Of a DNA stretch of 64,000 bases, positions 24,127-31,692 are shown in pieces. The first letter of the stretch is position 1. Every line of letters starts with the position of its first letter. The DNA is taken from positions 25,539-89,538 of the forward strand of contig CAJTRM010000013.1 in NCBI GenBank assembly GCA_910578865.1, in the 5' to 3' direction. The notes under the pieces were generated by a model that was given only the letters and a program-made list of their open reading frames with translations, was not told the DNA's origin and searched no databases. Origin of the DNA: an uncultured Dorea sp. Its GTDB lineage: Bacteria; Bacillota_A; Clostridia; Lachnospirales; Lachnospiraceae. The translations under genes were made by a program, and so were the position numbers.

Positions 24127-26109
24127 CTAATGATTTGTATAGGTAAAATGCATATAATCTTTGGTTGTTTTCCAGTCTCCGCCCCAGTAAAAGCCATGAT
24201 TTTTCCAGATTTGAACCACCCTTGAAGTCACGGAATACGGATCTTTTCCGGGACGGTAGCTCCCTGCCGTCACTCCGATCATAGGATTTGAATTCCAGTT
24301 TAAATCTACCACGCAGCCATAACTATGATGGGACCGGCTGGAGCCGGATGCCATATTACGCCAGTTATACGCTGCAGTATCACTTTTACGCACCGGGAAT
24401 CCGATAGCCTTCAGTTCGTTGAACACCGCCGTGATCTCACGTACGAGTTTTTTATGTATCGTCAATTGTATCGTACTTGATTTACCATTTTCATCAATAA
24501 CCGGAACTTTAATTGTAGTCAGATACAACTGCATCTGAACCGGCGTAACCGGAAGACCGGCGGGGAAAAGCCACTTCAGTCTGGAACTTCCACTTGCAAT
24601 TTTGCCCATTTTCCCGTCTGAGCCCATCTGATAACCGTCTACGATTGTATTTACTGCTAACGCATTTGTGTCCGGATAAAAATAGTACCAGTCCCCGCCT
24701 ACTCTTTGCCAGCCGGACCTAGCGCTTCCATCTGTCCCCAGATAATACCACTTACCGTTTAACTTAAGCCATCCGGTTGACATTCTTCCGCTTTTATCAA
24801 AATAGTACCACAAACTCCCGATCTTCTGCCATCCTCCGTATATCATCAAACCCGGATTACCGGCATTGGATCCATCCAGATAATACCACTTACCCCCGAT
24901 CTTCTGCCACCCGGTCAGCATAGCACCTCCTCCGCCTGCATAGTACCACCCTTCCGGATACCGGACCCAGCCGGTCAGCATAGCTCCGCTTCCGTTAAAG
25001 AAATACGTCGCATTTCCAATCTTATAACGGCCATTTGAGATCATCAGACCCGGATTCTCATTATTGGATCCATCCAGATAATACCACTTACCCCCGATCT
25101 TCTGCCACCCGGTCAGCATAGCACCTCCTCCGCCTGCATAGTACCACCCTTCCGGATACCGGACCCAGCCGGTCAGCATAACTCCGCTTCCGTTAAAGAA
25201 ATACGTCGCATTTCCAATCTTATAACGGCCATTTGAGATCATCAGACCCGGGTTCTCATTATTGGATCCATCCAGATAATACCACTTACCCCCGATCTTC
25301 TGCCACCCGGTCAGCATAGCACCTCCTCCGCCTGCATAGTACCACCCTTCCGGATACCGGACCCAGCCGGTCAGCATAACTCCGCTTCCGTTAAAGAAAT
25401 ACGTTGCATTCCCAAGCTCATAACGGCAATTTGAAATCATCAGGCCAGGATTCTCGTCATTGGACGCATCCAGATAATACCACTTACCATCAATCTTCCG
25501 CCACCCGGTGACCATAATTCCGTTGCCGTCTGCAAAGTACCAGCCTTCCTGCCTTTTCACCCAGCCGGTCAGCATAACTCCATCCGTGTTAAAAAAATAA
25601 GTTTTCTGTCCTATTTCAAGCTTACAGTCAGCAGCCATCGCGTATGGATACTGTGCATTATCTTTATCAAAATAATACCATTTATTTTCCCAATATAGCC
25701 AGCCCGGCTGTTTATTCCCCTGATTGTCATAAAAATACCAGTTTTTCTCTGTCTGATCAAAATACCAGCCGTAAGGTCTCCCTGAATGTCCCTGCACATC
25801 GGCTGATCCATCCGAACCTGTATCCCTGCTTTCCGGCGGATAATGATTCATATTTGCTGTCGGGTTTCCCTCGTCCGATACTTCCCTCTCTTTATCTTCA
25901 GAATCCTGAACCACATTTTCCTGCCCCGTCACCGAATCTATATCATCCACCTTTTCATTATCGTCCGATTCATTATCAGGTTTCTGTATATCCTCCATGT
26001 TCTCATCTGAGTTCTGCGGAACATCTTCAACCGCGTAAACGACAGTTGAACTCAACAATGTAAATGATAACAAAAAAGCCAGTAATGATAAAATCCCCTT
26101 TTTCTTCAC
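24127..26109 (-). CDS. Secreted cell-wall-binding M15 peptidase with GW-type repeats
   Basis: A 660-residue exported protein. Residues 1-26 are a signal peptide (MKKKGILSLLAFLLSFTLLS, AYA-like end). Residues 30-120 are acidic and low complexity. From about 125 to 495 run choline/glucan-binding-type repeats (GWxxxxGxWYYxxxxG). The C-terminal about 130 residues form an M15-type D,D- or L,D-peptidase: HHSYGCVVDLNW with Zn-binding His and Asp, and DYMHFTY with the last His. It should cut peptidoglycan stem peptides while bound to the wall. The start is GTG at 26109 after GGGAG. Its middle repeats are nearly identical at DNA level (see the repeat entry). Confidence 0.88.
   Translation of the reverse strand: MKKKGILSLLAFLLSFTLLSSTVVYAVEDVPQNSDENMEDIQKPDNESDDNEKVDDIDSVTGQENVVQDSEDKEREVSDEGNPTANMNHYPPESRDTGSDGSADVQGHSGRPYGWYFDQTEKNWYFYDNQGNKQPGWLYWENKWYYFDKDNAQYPYAMAADCKLEIGQKTYFFNTDGVMLTGWVKRQEGWYFADGNGIMVTGWRKIDGKWYYLDASNDENPGLMISNCRYELGNATYFFNGSGVMLTGWVRYPEGWYYAGGGGAMLTGWQKIGGKWYYLDGSNNENPGLMISNGRYKIGNATYFFNGSGVMLTGWVRYPEGWYYAGGGGAMLTGWQKIGGKWYYLDGSNNENPGLMISNGRYKIGNATYFFNGSGAMLTGWVRYPEGWYYAGGGGAMLTGWQKIGGKWYYLDGSNAGNPGLMIYGGWQKIGSLWYYFDKSGRMSTGWLKLNGKWYYLGTDGSARSGWQRVGGDWYYFYPDTNALAVNTIVDGYQMGSDGKMGKIASGSSRLKWLFPAGLPVTPVQMQLYLTTIKVPVIDENGKSSTIQLTIHKKLVREITAVFNELKAIGFPVRKSDTAAYNWRNMASGSSRSHHSYGCVVDLNWNSNPMIGVTAGSYRPGKDPYSVTSRVVQIWKNHGFYWGGDWKTTKDYMHFTYTNH
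24868..25659 (-). repeat. Four tandem 198-bp coding repeats in the M15 gene
   Basis: A 198-bp unit (66 codons) starts at 24868, 25066, 25264 and 25462. The first two differ by only a few bases, the third diverges towards its end, and the fourth is clearly older. Each unit encodes three GW-type motifs (NATYFFNGSG, GWVRYPEGWYYAGGGG, GWQKIGGKWYYLDGS). The gradient indicates recent duplication by unequal recombination, so copy number may vary between strains. Confidence 0.93.
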
Positions 26110-26248
26110 CGCTTCTTCAACTCCCTTCTCTTATGTTGTTCCTATTATCCTGTTGCTTCATAATAATAACACGTATCTCCGGTTATTTTCCAGGTATTTT
26201 ATACCATTTTTACAACATTTATCCTAACAGCCTGTAAAACTTTCATAA

Positions 26249-26288
26249 CAAAATGCTGAAAATCTATAAAAGCATTTTCAGCATTTTG
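26249..26288. repeat. Perfect 15-bp inverted repeat
   Basis: Arms CAAAATGCTGAAAAT (26249-26263) and ATTTTCAGCATTTTG (26274-26288) with a 10-base AT-rich spacer. It lies between the M15 gene promoter region and the stop of the small minus-strand gene at 26304. It could be an AT-rich terminator for that gene or an operator for the M15 gene; neither side has a proper T-run. Confidence 0.8.
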
Positions 26289-26303
26289 CGAAATATAAAT
26301 ACT

Positions 26304-26459
26304 CTACTGATTTTTCCTTATATTGCTGCCGGTTTCCCTGTACGTGTTTTCTGTCTTATCTTTTTTACTTTTCTTTTCCTGATCCATACGTTTTCCGAGC
26401 ATACACTCCTCATCGATCTCATAAACTGCGTTTCCGTCAATGATTAATGTTCTGTTCAT
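26304..26459 (-). CDS. Hypothetical small protein, 51 residues
   Basis: A small soluble protein beginning MNRTLIIDGNAVYEIDEECM, followed by a Lys-rich tail. ATG 26459 has AAGGAGAAAGGAGAG upstream, a convincing ribosome site; an in-frame extension to 26537 is not needed. No known domain is recognised. It is transcribed away from the 26581 gene, and a perfect inverted repeat lies just past its stop. The short length leaves some doubt that it is real, but the ribosome site and hydrophilic composition favour a gene. Confidence 0.55.
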   Translation of the reverse strand: MNRTLIIDGNAVYEIDEECMLGKRMDQEKKSKKDKTENTYRETGSNIRKNQ

Positions 26460-26524
26460 CCTGATCTCTCCTTTCTCCTTCCCTATCAATATATGGGAAA
26501 TCCTGCATTTAGTTTTCCCAGCCT

Positions 26525-26554
26525 TCATAAAATCCATGCCGGAATCATATATAT
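26525..26554 (+). promoter_or_regulatory. Sigma-E-like promoter of the two-gene unit
   Basis: TCATAAA (26525-26531), 14-base spacer, CATATATAT (26546-26554). This fits the sigma-E pattern of an ATA-centred -35 and a CATA -10 at 14-15 bases. The predicted start is about 20 bases before the first ATG. It overlaps no sigma-A match of comparable quality. Confidence 0.35.
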
Positions 26555-26580
26555 TTACAACGTTAACTTAAGGAGTGCCT

Positions 26581-27069
26581 ATGGAACAAGAGAAACCAAA
26601 ACCGATGACGCCTTTCGACGTTCTTACCTCCCCCTCCGGGCTTTATACACTAAAGCTGCTGCTTCCATACGCTCCGAAGTCCATACAGCATTTTCTCGCC
26701 ATATACATAAAATTTTCTGAATTGACCTATACGTTCAACCACTTCCGCAGTTTTACAAAAGCCAGGGCTCCTATCCATATTTTTGAAGATCTCGGCCCTT
26801 ATATGTCTCCGGAAGAAAAAGAAAAAATGGAACAAATGGAAGGTATGATGAATATGATGGAAATGGTACAGAATATGCAATCTGTGTCGGACCCTATGTT
26901 CCAGGCAGCCTCAGAAGGGGAATCTGGATTTAACCCCATGGATCTTATGAAAGGAATGTTAAGCCCGGAACAACAGGAGATGTTTGATATGTACAGCAGC
27001 ATGTTCGACAGCGATATAAACACCGGCAATATGCCGGACGACCAGGAAGGAGATCACACACATGAATGA
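26581..27069 (+). CDS. Uncharacterised Met-rich acidic protein (first of pair)
   Basis: A 162-residue protein with no signal peptide and no domain I recognise. The N-terminal half (to about residue 75) is mixed hydrophobic and ends around APIHIFEDLGPYMSPEEKEK. The second half is strikingly rich in Met and acids (MEGMMNMMEMVQNMQ, PMDLMKGMLSPEQQEMFDMY) and probably helical. ATG 26581 follows AAGGAG; a GTG at 26575 overlaps that site. The stop overlaps the start of the next gene, so the pair is translationally linked. A sigma-E-like promoter precedes it, suggesting a role in sporulation, which is inference. Confidence 0.75.
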   Translation: MEQEKPKPMTPFDVLTSPSGLYTLKLLLPYAPKSIQHFLAIYIKFSELTYTFNHFRSFTKARAPIHIFEDLGPYMSPEEKEKMEQMEGMMNMMEMVQNMQSVSDPMFQAASEGESGFNPMDLMKGMLSPEQQEMFDMYSSMFDSDINTGNMPDDQEGDHTHE

Positions 27070-27334
27070 ATGGATGAACAACCCTGCAATGCAGAATATT
27101 GACCCGATCAAATTAGAGCTGATCAAGACCGCCGCGTCCCAGACACAGGGAAAAAGCGGGCGTTCCCTTGCTCCCGTGATGATGGCGCTCATCTCCAGCG
27201 CCAATAAAAAAGGCATCCGTTTTTCCCCGGATGAATTTTCCTTGATTCTGGATGTACTGAAAGAAGGAAAATCCAAAGAAGAGCAGATTCAGATTGAAAA
27301 TATGGTAAAAATGGTTCAGGGGTATATGAGGTGA
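27062..27334 (+). CDS. Uncharacterised small helical protein (second of pair)
   Basis: A 90-residue soluble protein, mostly helical: NPAMQNIDPIKLELIKTAAS, LAPVMMALISSANKKGIRF, then a Lys/Glu-rich helix ending MVKMVQGYMR. It is not recognised. The ATG at 27062 overlaps the previous stop by eight bases, with AAGGAG upstream. Its stop codon is embedded in a perfect 14-bp hairpin shared with the convergent thioesterase gene. Tight coupling to the Met-rich gene suggests the two products act together. Confidence 0.75.
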   Translation: MNEWMNNPAMQNIDPIKLELIKTAASQTQGKSGRSLAPVMMALISSANKKGIRFSPDEFSLILDVLKEGKSKEEQIQIENMVKMVQGYMR

Positions 27335-27349
27335 CACCTCATATACCCC
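27319..27349. terminator. Bidirectional hairpin overlapping a stop codon
   Basis: Arms GGGGTATATGAGGT and ACCTCATATACCCC, a perfect 14-bp stem with 3-base loop. The TGA stop of the 27062 gene is at 27332-27334, so it overlaps the end of the left arm and the first loop bases. The convergent thioesterase stop is five bases beyond. No T-run follows on either side, so it may act as a 3' stabiliser or an intrinsic terminator of reduced strength. Confidence 0.7.
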
Positions 27350-27353
27350 CGCC

Positions 27354-27827
27354 TTAGAACCCTTCGGCTTTTCTCATTACTCTGTTTTCCCGGCGCTTTT
27401 TTCCATTCTCCCACTCTTCTTTTTCTTCCTGCGTCTCAAGGATCAGCTCAGGGACTTTCGCTGGCCTGTCATTTTCGTCAAGTGCAACCATGGTAAAATA
27501 GGCTCTGTTGATCAGGATCCTTTCCCCTTCCAGGCCTTCTACATAGCTGTCAACCTTTACCTCCATAGATGTAGTCCCTACAAATGTTGTCCTTCCTATG
27601 ATTACGATCACGTCCTTCTGGTAAGCACCGCGAAGGAACTTCAGATTATCCACGGATGCAGTTGTCACATTCATTCTGGCATGTCTTTTTGCTACCAGCC
27701 CCGCCACCTCGTCAATCCACTGCATCAGTATCCCTCCGAAAAGACGGCCGGCCGCATTCAGATGATTGGGACGTACCATATGGACAGTCTCCACTACAGA
27801 ATCTGACACTTTTCTTTCTTTGATCAT
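27354..27827 (-). CDS. Acyl-CoA thioesterase (hotdog fold, YkhA/YciA-like)
   Basis: A 157-residue hotdog thioesterase that hydrolyses acyl-CoA. Seen: RPNHLNAAGRLFGGILMQWID near residue 19 with the family Asn/Asp, then AGLVAKRHARMNVTTASVDN. The C-terminal 30 residues are charged. It is a single gene, convergent with the two-gene unit and divergent from truA-like across 179 bases. The acyl preference cannot be inferred. Confidence 0.9.
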   Translation of the reverse strand: MIKERKVSDSVVETVHMVRPNHLNAAGRLFGGILMQWIDEVAGLVAKRHARMNVTTASVDNLKFLRGAYQKDVIVIIGRTTFVGTTSMEVKVDSYVEGLEGERILINRAYFTMVALDENDRPAKVPELILETQEEKEEWENGKKRRENRVMRKAEGF

Positions 27828-28006
27828 TGCTTATTCTCCCATCCGCCCTTCGGCTGCGATACGACAGCATCCATCGTACTCTGCAGACATCAGGCTGAAA
27901 ACTACTGTAATGTAACAGATTTGTTTATTACCTCTTTTATTATACCATAATATTTGCTATACTAAAATTACTTTTCATGTACCAACCATACAAAGGAGCA
28001 ATTACC

Positions 28007-28744
28007 ATGAGAAATATCAAACTCACAATCGAATATGACGGAAGCCGTTACCAGGGCTGGACCCGCCTCGGTAAGGATGAACCGAATAATACAATCTCCA
28101 ACAAGATTCTGGAGGTTCTGCGAAAAATGACCGGAGAAACCGCAATCGAACTTTTTTGCGGATGCCGCACAGAGGTGGGGGTTCATGCGTATGCACAGAT
28201 TGCCAATTTCAAGACCGGCTGTTCCACATCTCTCCGGGATATCAAACACTATCTGAACCGATACCTGCCGATGGATATTGCCATCATTGACGTGGAAGAG
28301 GTTCCGGAACGCTTTCATGCCCAACTGAATGCCACTTCCAAAACTTACATATACCGTATGACCATTTCCGACGTCCCGAGCGTGTTTGACCGAAAGCATA
28401 CCTACCACTGCTTCAAGATTCCGGACAAGGCCCTGATGCAGCAGGCTGCAATGCTTTTTGTCGGAACACATGATTTTAAAAACTTCTGTACAGCGAAAAA
28501 ATCAAAATCCACGGTGCGGAACATTCTTGACATTGAAGTTTACGGGGACATTGAAGAAATGCAGATCCTGATCCACGCAGACGATTTCCTCCACAACATG
28601 GCAAGGATCATGGTCGGAACACTTCTTGAGATCGGCTCAGGAACACGCAAAAAAGAAGAGATCGAAGAAATATTCAAAGGGAAAAAAGAATCAAGCGCCC
28701 CCTGCGATCCCAGAGGGCTTTATCTTCAGGAAGTATCTTACTAA
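28007..28744 (+). CDS. TruA-family protein with catalytic Asp replaced by Glu
   Basis: A 245-residue protein with the whole TruA fold: IKLTIEYDGSRYQGWTRLGK start, RYLPMDIAI, FHAQLNATSKTYIYRM, and the HDFKNF and DDFLHNMARIMVGTLLEIG motifs. TruA makes pseudouridine at tRNA positions 38-40. The essential Asp lies in the motif RTDxGVHA; here it reads RTEVGVHA, with Glu56 (GAG at 28172-28174). ATG 28007 follows AAAGGAG. It is not next to the rplQ/rplM genes where Firmicutes truA usually sits, so it is probably a paralogue. Activity is uncertain. Confidence 0.85.
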   Translation: MRNIKLTIEYDGSRYQGWTRLGKDEPNNTISNKILEVLRKMTGETAIELFCGCRTEVGVHAYAQIANFKTGCSTSLRDIKHYLNRYLPMDIAIIDVEEVPERFHAQLNATSKTYIYRMTISDVPSVFDRKHTYHCFKIPDKALMQQAAMLFVGTHDFKNFCTAKKSKSTVRNILDIEVYGDIEEMQILIHADDFLHNMARIMVGTLLEIGSGTRKKEEIEEIFKGKKESSAPCDPRGLYLQEVSY

Positions 28745-28755
28745 GATACTTCCTG
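28727..28755. repeat. 29-bp palindrome spanning two overlapping convergent stops
   Basis: CAGGAAGTATCTTA, a central C, then TAAGATACTTCCTG: 14 perfect pairs. The truA-like TAA (28742-28744) and the GNAT TAG (28743-28741) both lie at its centre. Because the site is symmetrical, both proteins end in LQEVS (one plus a Tyr). It may form a hairpin in both transcripts; ATATTTTC follows on the plus side. Confidence 0.9.
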
Positions 28756-29265
28756 TAATATTTTCTCAAAGGCTATTCTGAGATCACCATCTTCGGAGCC
28801 GCCTACCAGTCGGATCCTGCCGCAGCAGACAAACCCGGATTTTGCAAGTGCCCTCTGCATAGGCAGATTCCCCGGATGTGTATCAATCCTCACAGAGGCA
28901 AATCCAAGCTCCAGTGCCATCCGGAAACCACAGTCAAACATTCGGCCTGCCACTCCCTTCCCTTTACATCCGTCTGCCACACAGACCCTGTGCATGGAAG
29001 CATAGCTGCCGTCTGTCAGCCAGCTGCCGTCGATTACATTATAAGATGCATCCGGCGTAGTCTGAAATGCAAAAATCCCGAGAATCTCTCCGTTCTCCAT
29101 TGCAAGATACGTACATCCCTTCCGGGCATCCTCCGTCCAGACCTCTCTGGACGGATACCCTTTCTGCCACTGGTCCAGTCCCAAATCTCTTAACTGGCGT
29201 TTCGCCTGTTCTGTAATCTCACACATTCTGTCAATATGTTCAAAAGAAGCAACAACGAATTCCAT
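28741..29265 (-). CDS. GNAT family N-acetyltransferase
   Basis: A 174-residue acetyltransferase. Seen: the acetyl-CoA loop VCVADGCKGKGVAGRMFDCG near residue 97 (R/Q-x-x-G-x-G/A pattern), and the C-terminal HPGNLPMQRALAKSGFVCCG. The start at 29265 (MEFVVASFEH) is preferred because GGAGG lies seven bases away; the ATG at 29271 would be one base from it. It lies directly behind trmO. The acceptor substrate is unknown. The last residues are fixed by the palindrome shared with the truA-like gene. Confidence 0.88.
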   Translation of the reverse strand: MEFVVASFEHIDRMCEITEQAKRQLRDLGLDQWQKGYPSREVWTEDARKGCTYLAMENGEILGIFAFQTTPDASYNVIDGSWLTDGSYASMHRVCVADGCKGKGVAGRMFDCGFRMALELGFASVRIDTHPGNLPMQRALAKSGFVCCGRIRLVGGSEDGDLRIAFEKILQEVS

Positions 29266-29267
29266 TT

Positions 29268-29972
29268 TCATTCCTCCAAATAACTGTCATCTGTCACACG
29301 GCACACGGTAAGCTTCCCGTCTGCTACACGAAACTTTATTTCAAGCCCCGAGAACAGCATTCCATAGATCCGCTCCGGATCCTCCTGATAAGCCGGCCTT
29401 GGATCCTGCGCCAGAACCTGACGCAGAGCTTCCCTCTTTTCCTCCGGCACACAGGACAGCCACTGTCCCGGAAACTCTACCTCCAGGGCATATCCCTTCA
29501 CATGATCTGCAAATCCACCTCTGGCATCTGTCTTTGCATCCACATAGGGAAGATATGGTTTAATATCATAGATTGGCGTTCCGTCCATGAGATCGGCCCC
29601 GGAAACTACCAGTACCGGTCCTTCACCCTTCCGGTACTCAAGCCGTTCCAGTTTTACGCAGGAAAGGCCGACAGGATTGGGTCTGAACGGTGAACGAGTG
29701 GCAAACACCCCTACCCTCCGGTTCCCGCCCAGCCTTGGGGGCCTTACCGTAGGCTTAAAGCTTTCCCCGGAAACCTCTGAAAATCCCCAGATCAGCCACA
29801 CATGCGAATACTCCTCAATCCCCCGAAAGGCCTCCGCCGCCTGATATTCCGGCTCAAATATAATCTCTGCAGCAGTATCTGCCAGACCGCTCTGTCTGGG
29901 AATCCCAAATTTGTCCGGAAAATCACATTTTATATATGCGATCCGCCGAAGCTCCATTTTGTTTCTGTTCAT
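29268..29972 (-). CDS. trmO: tRNA (t6A37) N6-methyltransferase TrmO
   Basis: A SAM-dependent enzyme that methylates N6-threonylcarbamoyladenosine at tRNA position 37. It has 234 residues. Seen: the N-terminal RIAYIKCDFPDKFGIPRQSG, then VWLIWGFSE, the core RPPRLGGNRRVGVFATRSPF, RPNPVGLSCVKLE and GTPIYDIKPYLPY; all are TsaA/YaeB signatures. It starts two bases after the ABC_ATPase stop, so the two are probably co-transcribed. Confidence 0.93.
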   Translation of the reverse strand: MNRNKMELRRIAYIKCDFPDKFGIPRQSGLADTAAEIIFEPEYQAAEAFRGIEEYSHVWLIWGFSEVSGESFKPTVRPPRLGGNRRVGVFATRSPFRPNPVGLSCVKLERLEYRKGEGPVLVVSGADLMDGTPIYDIKPYLPYVDAKTDARGGFADHVKGYALEVEFPGQWLSCVPEEKREALRQVLAQDPRPAYQEDPERIYGMLFSGLEIKFRVADGKLTVCRVTDDSYLEE

Positions 29973-29974
29973 AC

Positions 29975-31678
29975 TTACATCTTAAGCCCCCTGTACCGGT
30001 TCAGGCACGCAAAGATCTCCTGCTTTCTCGGAAGAGCCAGATTTCCGGGAAGATAACTGCTGTCGCAGACCGCTGAAAATCCTTCCTTCTCAATATTCTG
30101 AAGTGTCTTCTTCACAAGCTCTTTCACACTCGTGTGGCCGTCCAGCATATGCTCCTCCAAATATTTCACCAGATATCCAAGGCAGGTCAGCTGCTCCGCA
30201 TCTGCAAGCTGCTCTACATACCGCAGGTCAATGGTCTCATGGTTCAGCGACACTCCGTCCCTTCCCATGGTCTTGATCTTAATTCTCCCTTTGTGGATCA
30301 GTCCCTGATTCTTTTTGGGATAACGGGCACATTCCGGCAGAACAGCCCGCTGATCCGGCAGTTCCAGGCCCGGATAGTCTCTGGCCGCTCTTTTAGCCTC
30401 CTCTGTAATGTCCCTGGGTACATACCGGTCCATCTGCACCACCGTATCCGCCACCTCAAAATATGCGCCGGAACTTCCTGCCACAAGAACGGTAGAAACA
30501 CCATACAGCTCATACAAATCCCGCATCCGCTCAATAAACGGCGTGATCGGCTCCATATCCCTGTGAATCACCTTCTGCATCAGTTCGTCACGTACCATGA
30601 AATTCGTCGCACTCGTATCTTCATCAATAAACAGAACGCTTGCACCGGCCTCCATAGCCTCAACCACATTTGCCGCCTGGGATGTACTTCCGCTGGCATC
30701 CTCGGTAGAAAATGCCTTCGTATCCTTCCCGTTTGGCAGATCATTGATAAACATGGAAATATCCGTACGCTTGATGCTCCTTCCATCCTCCGCACGTATC
30801 TTAACGGCATCCATATCTGTAACCACGTATTCCCTGCCATCCCCGGCAATATGAGGGTATACCCCCATCTCAAGCGCTTTCAGCAGGGTGGATTTCCCGT
30901 GATATCCACCCCCTACGACCAGTGTAATCCCTTTTTTGATCCCCATACCTGACAACTCACCCTTGTACGGCAGATGCATAGTCACCTTCATAGATTCCGG
31001 GGATTGAAACCGGACTGCCCCCTTCATGGGCCTTGAGGACACACCCGACTCTCTCGGCAGTACAGAACCGTCTGCTACAAATGCAATCAGACCCTGCTCC
31101 TTCAGCTGTTCCCTGATACATTGCTGATCCTCGGAAAGCTGCATAACACGCTCTGCACTTCCTGCATCCAGATTCTTATAAATCAGCGCCTGTTCCACGC
31201 ATTTCGGGAGAAAATCAAACAAAATCTTTATAAGCTCCTTCGCATTAATGCTTCTTCCGTTGGCCGGAAATCCAGCCTCAAACCGGACGGTCACTGCCCC
31301 TGTCCTCTCATCTACCGTACAGGCACTCCGCTCCAGAACTTCCTGGCCGCACCTTGTAACCGACAGGATACCGCTTTTCCCGGATCCCTTAGCCTGAAAA
31401 GAAAATTTCTCCGCCTGTCTGGCAAACAGCCGGGTCAGATGATCCTGAAAGGCGATCCGTTTATGTCTGCTGTCATACAGCCGCTCGGGAAAAGCCGCCA
31501 CCTTGCCGGTCACCTCTACATGAAGCTTTGAGGGAGCTGCAAAAGGATCCCCCTGTACATGGTCAATCCCCAATTCATACTGGCTGAATCTGTAAGTTCC
31601 TTTTGTACTTTTATAGGCCGGATACCCTTTCCGGTCAATATCATATAATAATTGCTTTAACTCATTTGCTGTTTTCAT
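29975..31678 (-). CDS. ABC_ATPase (PF09818-type) P-loop protein
   Basis: A 567-residue cytoplasmic P-loop ATPase of the COG3044 family, not a transporter. Seen: an N-terminal about 230-residue domain (YPAYKSTKGTYRFSQYELGI), Walker A VVGGGYHGKSTLLKALEMG near residue 253, SRATNF-like region DTSATNFMVRD with the acidic Walker B LFIDEDTSA near residue 340, and a helical C-terminus. A family member in trypanosomes (MRB1590) is an RNA-editing factor, so RNA binding is plausible. ATG 31678 follows AAGGTGA. It lies 14 bases after the pentapeptide gene and directly before trmO. Confidence 0.85.
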   Translation of the reverse strand: MKTANELKQLLYDIDRKGYPAYKSTKGTYRFSQYELGIDHVQGDPFAAPSKLHVEVTGKVAAFPERLYDSRHKRIAFQDHLTRLFARQAEKFSFQAKGSGKSGILSVTRCGQEVLERSACTVDERTGAVTVRFEAGFPANGRSINAKELIKILFDFLPKCVEQALIYKNLDAGSAERVMQLSEDQQCIREQLKEQGLIAFVADGSVLPRESGVSSRPMKGAVRFQSPESMKVTMHLPYKGELSGMGIKKGITLVVGGGYHGKSTLLKALEMGVYPHIAGDGREYVVTDMDAVKIRAEDGRSIKRTDISMFINDLPNGKDTKAFSTEDASGSTSQAANVVEAMEAGASVLFIDEDTSATNFMVRDELMQKVIHRDMEPITPFIERMRDLYELYGVSTVLVAGSSGAYFEVADTVVQMDRYVPRDITEEAKRAARDYPGLELPDQRAVLPECARYPKKNQGLIHKGRIKIKTMGRDGVSLNHETIDLRYVEQLADAEQLTCLGYLVKYLEEHMLDGHTSVKELVKKTLQNIEKEGFSAVCDSSYLPGNLALPRKQEIFACLNRYRGLKM

Positions 31679-31692
31679 TATTTTCACCTTTT

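Noticed and set aside
24868..25659. CRISPR array
   Set aside because: The repeats are 198 bp, contiguous without spacers and in frame with a coding sequence.
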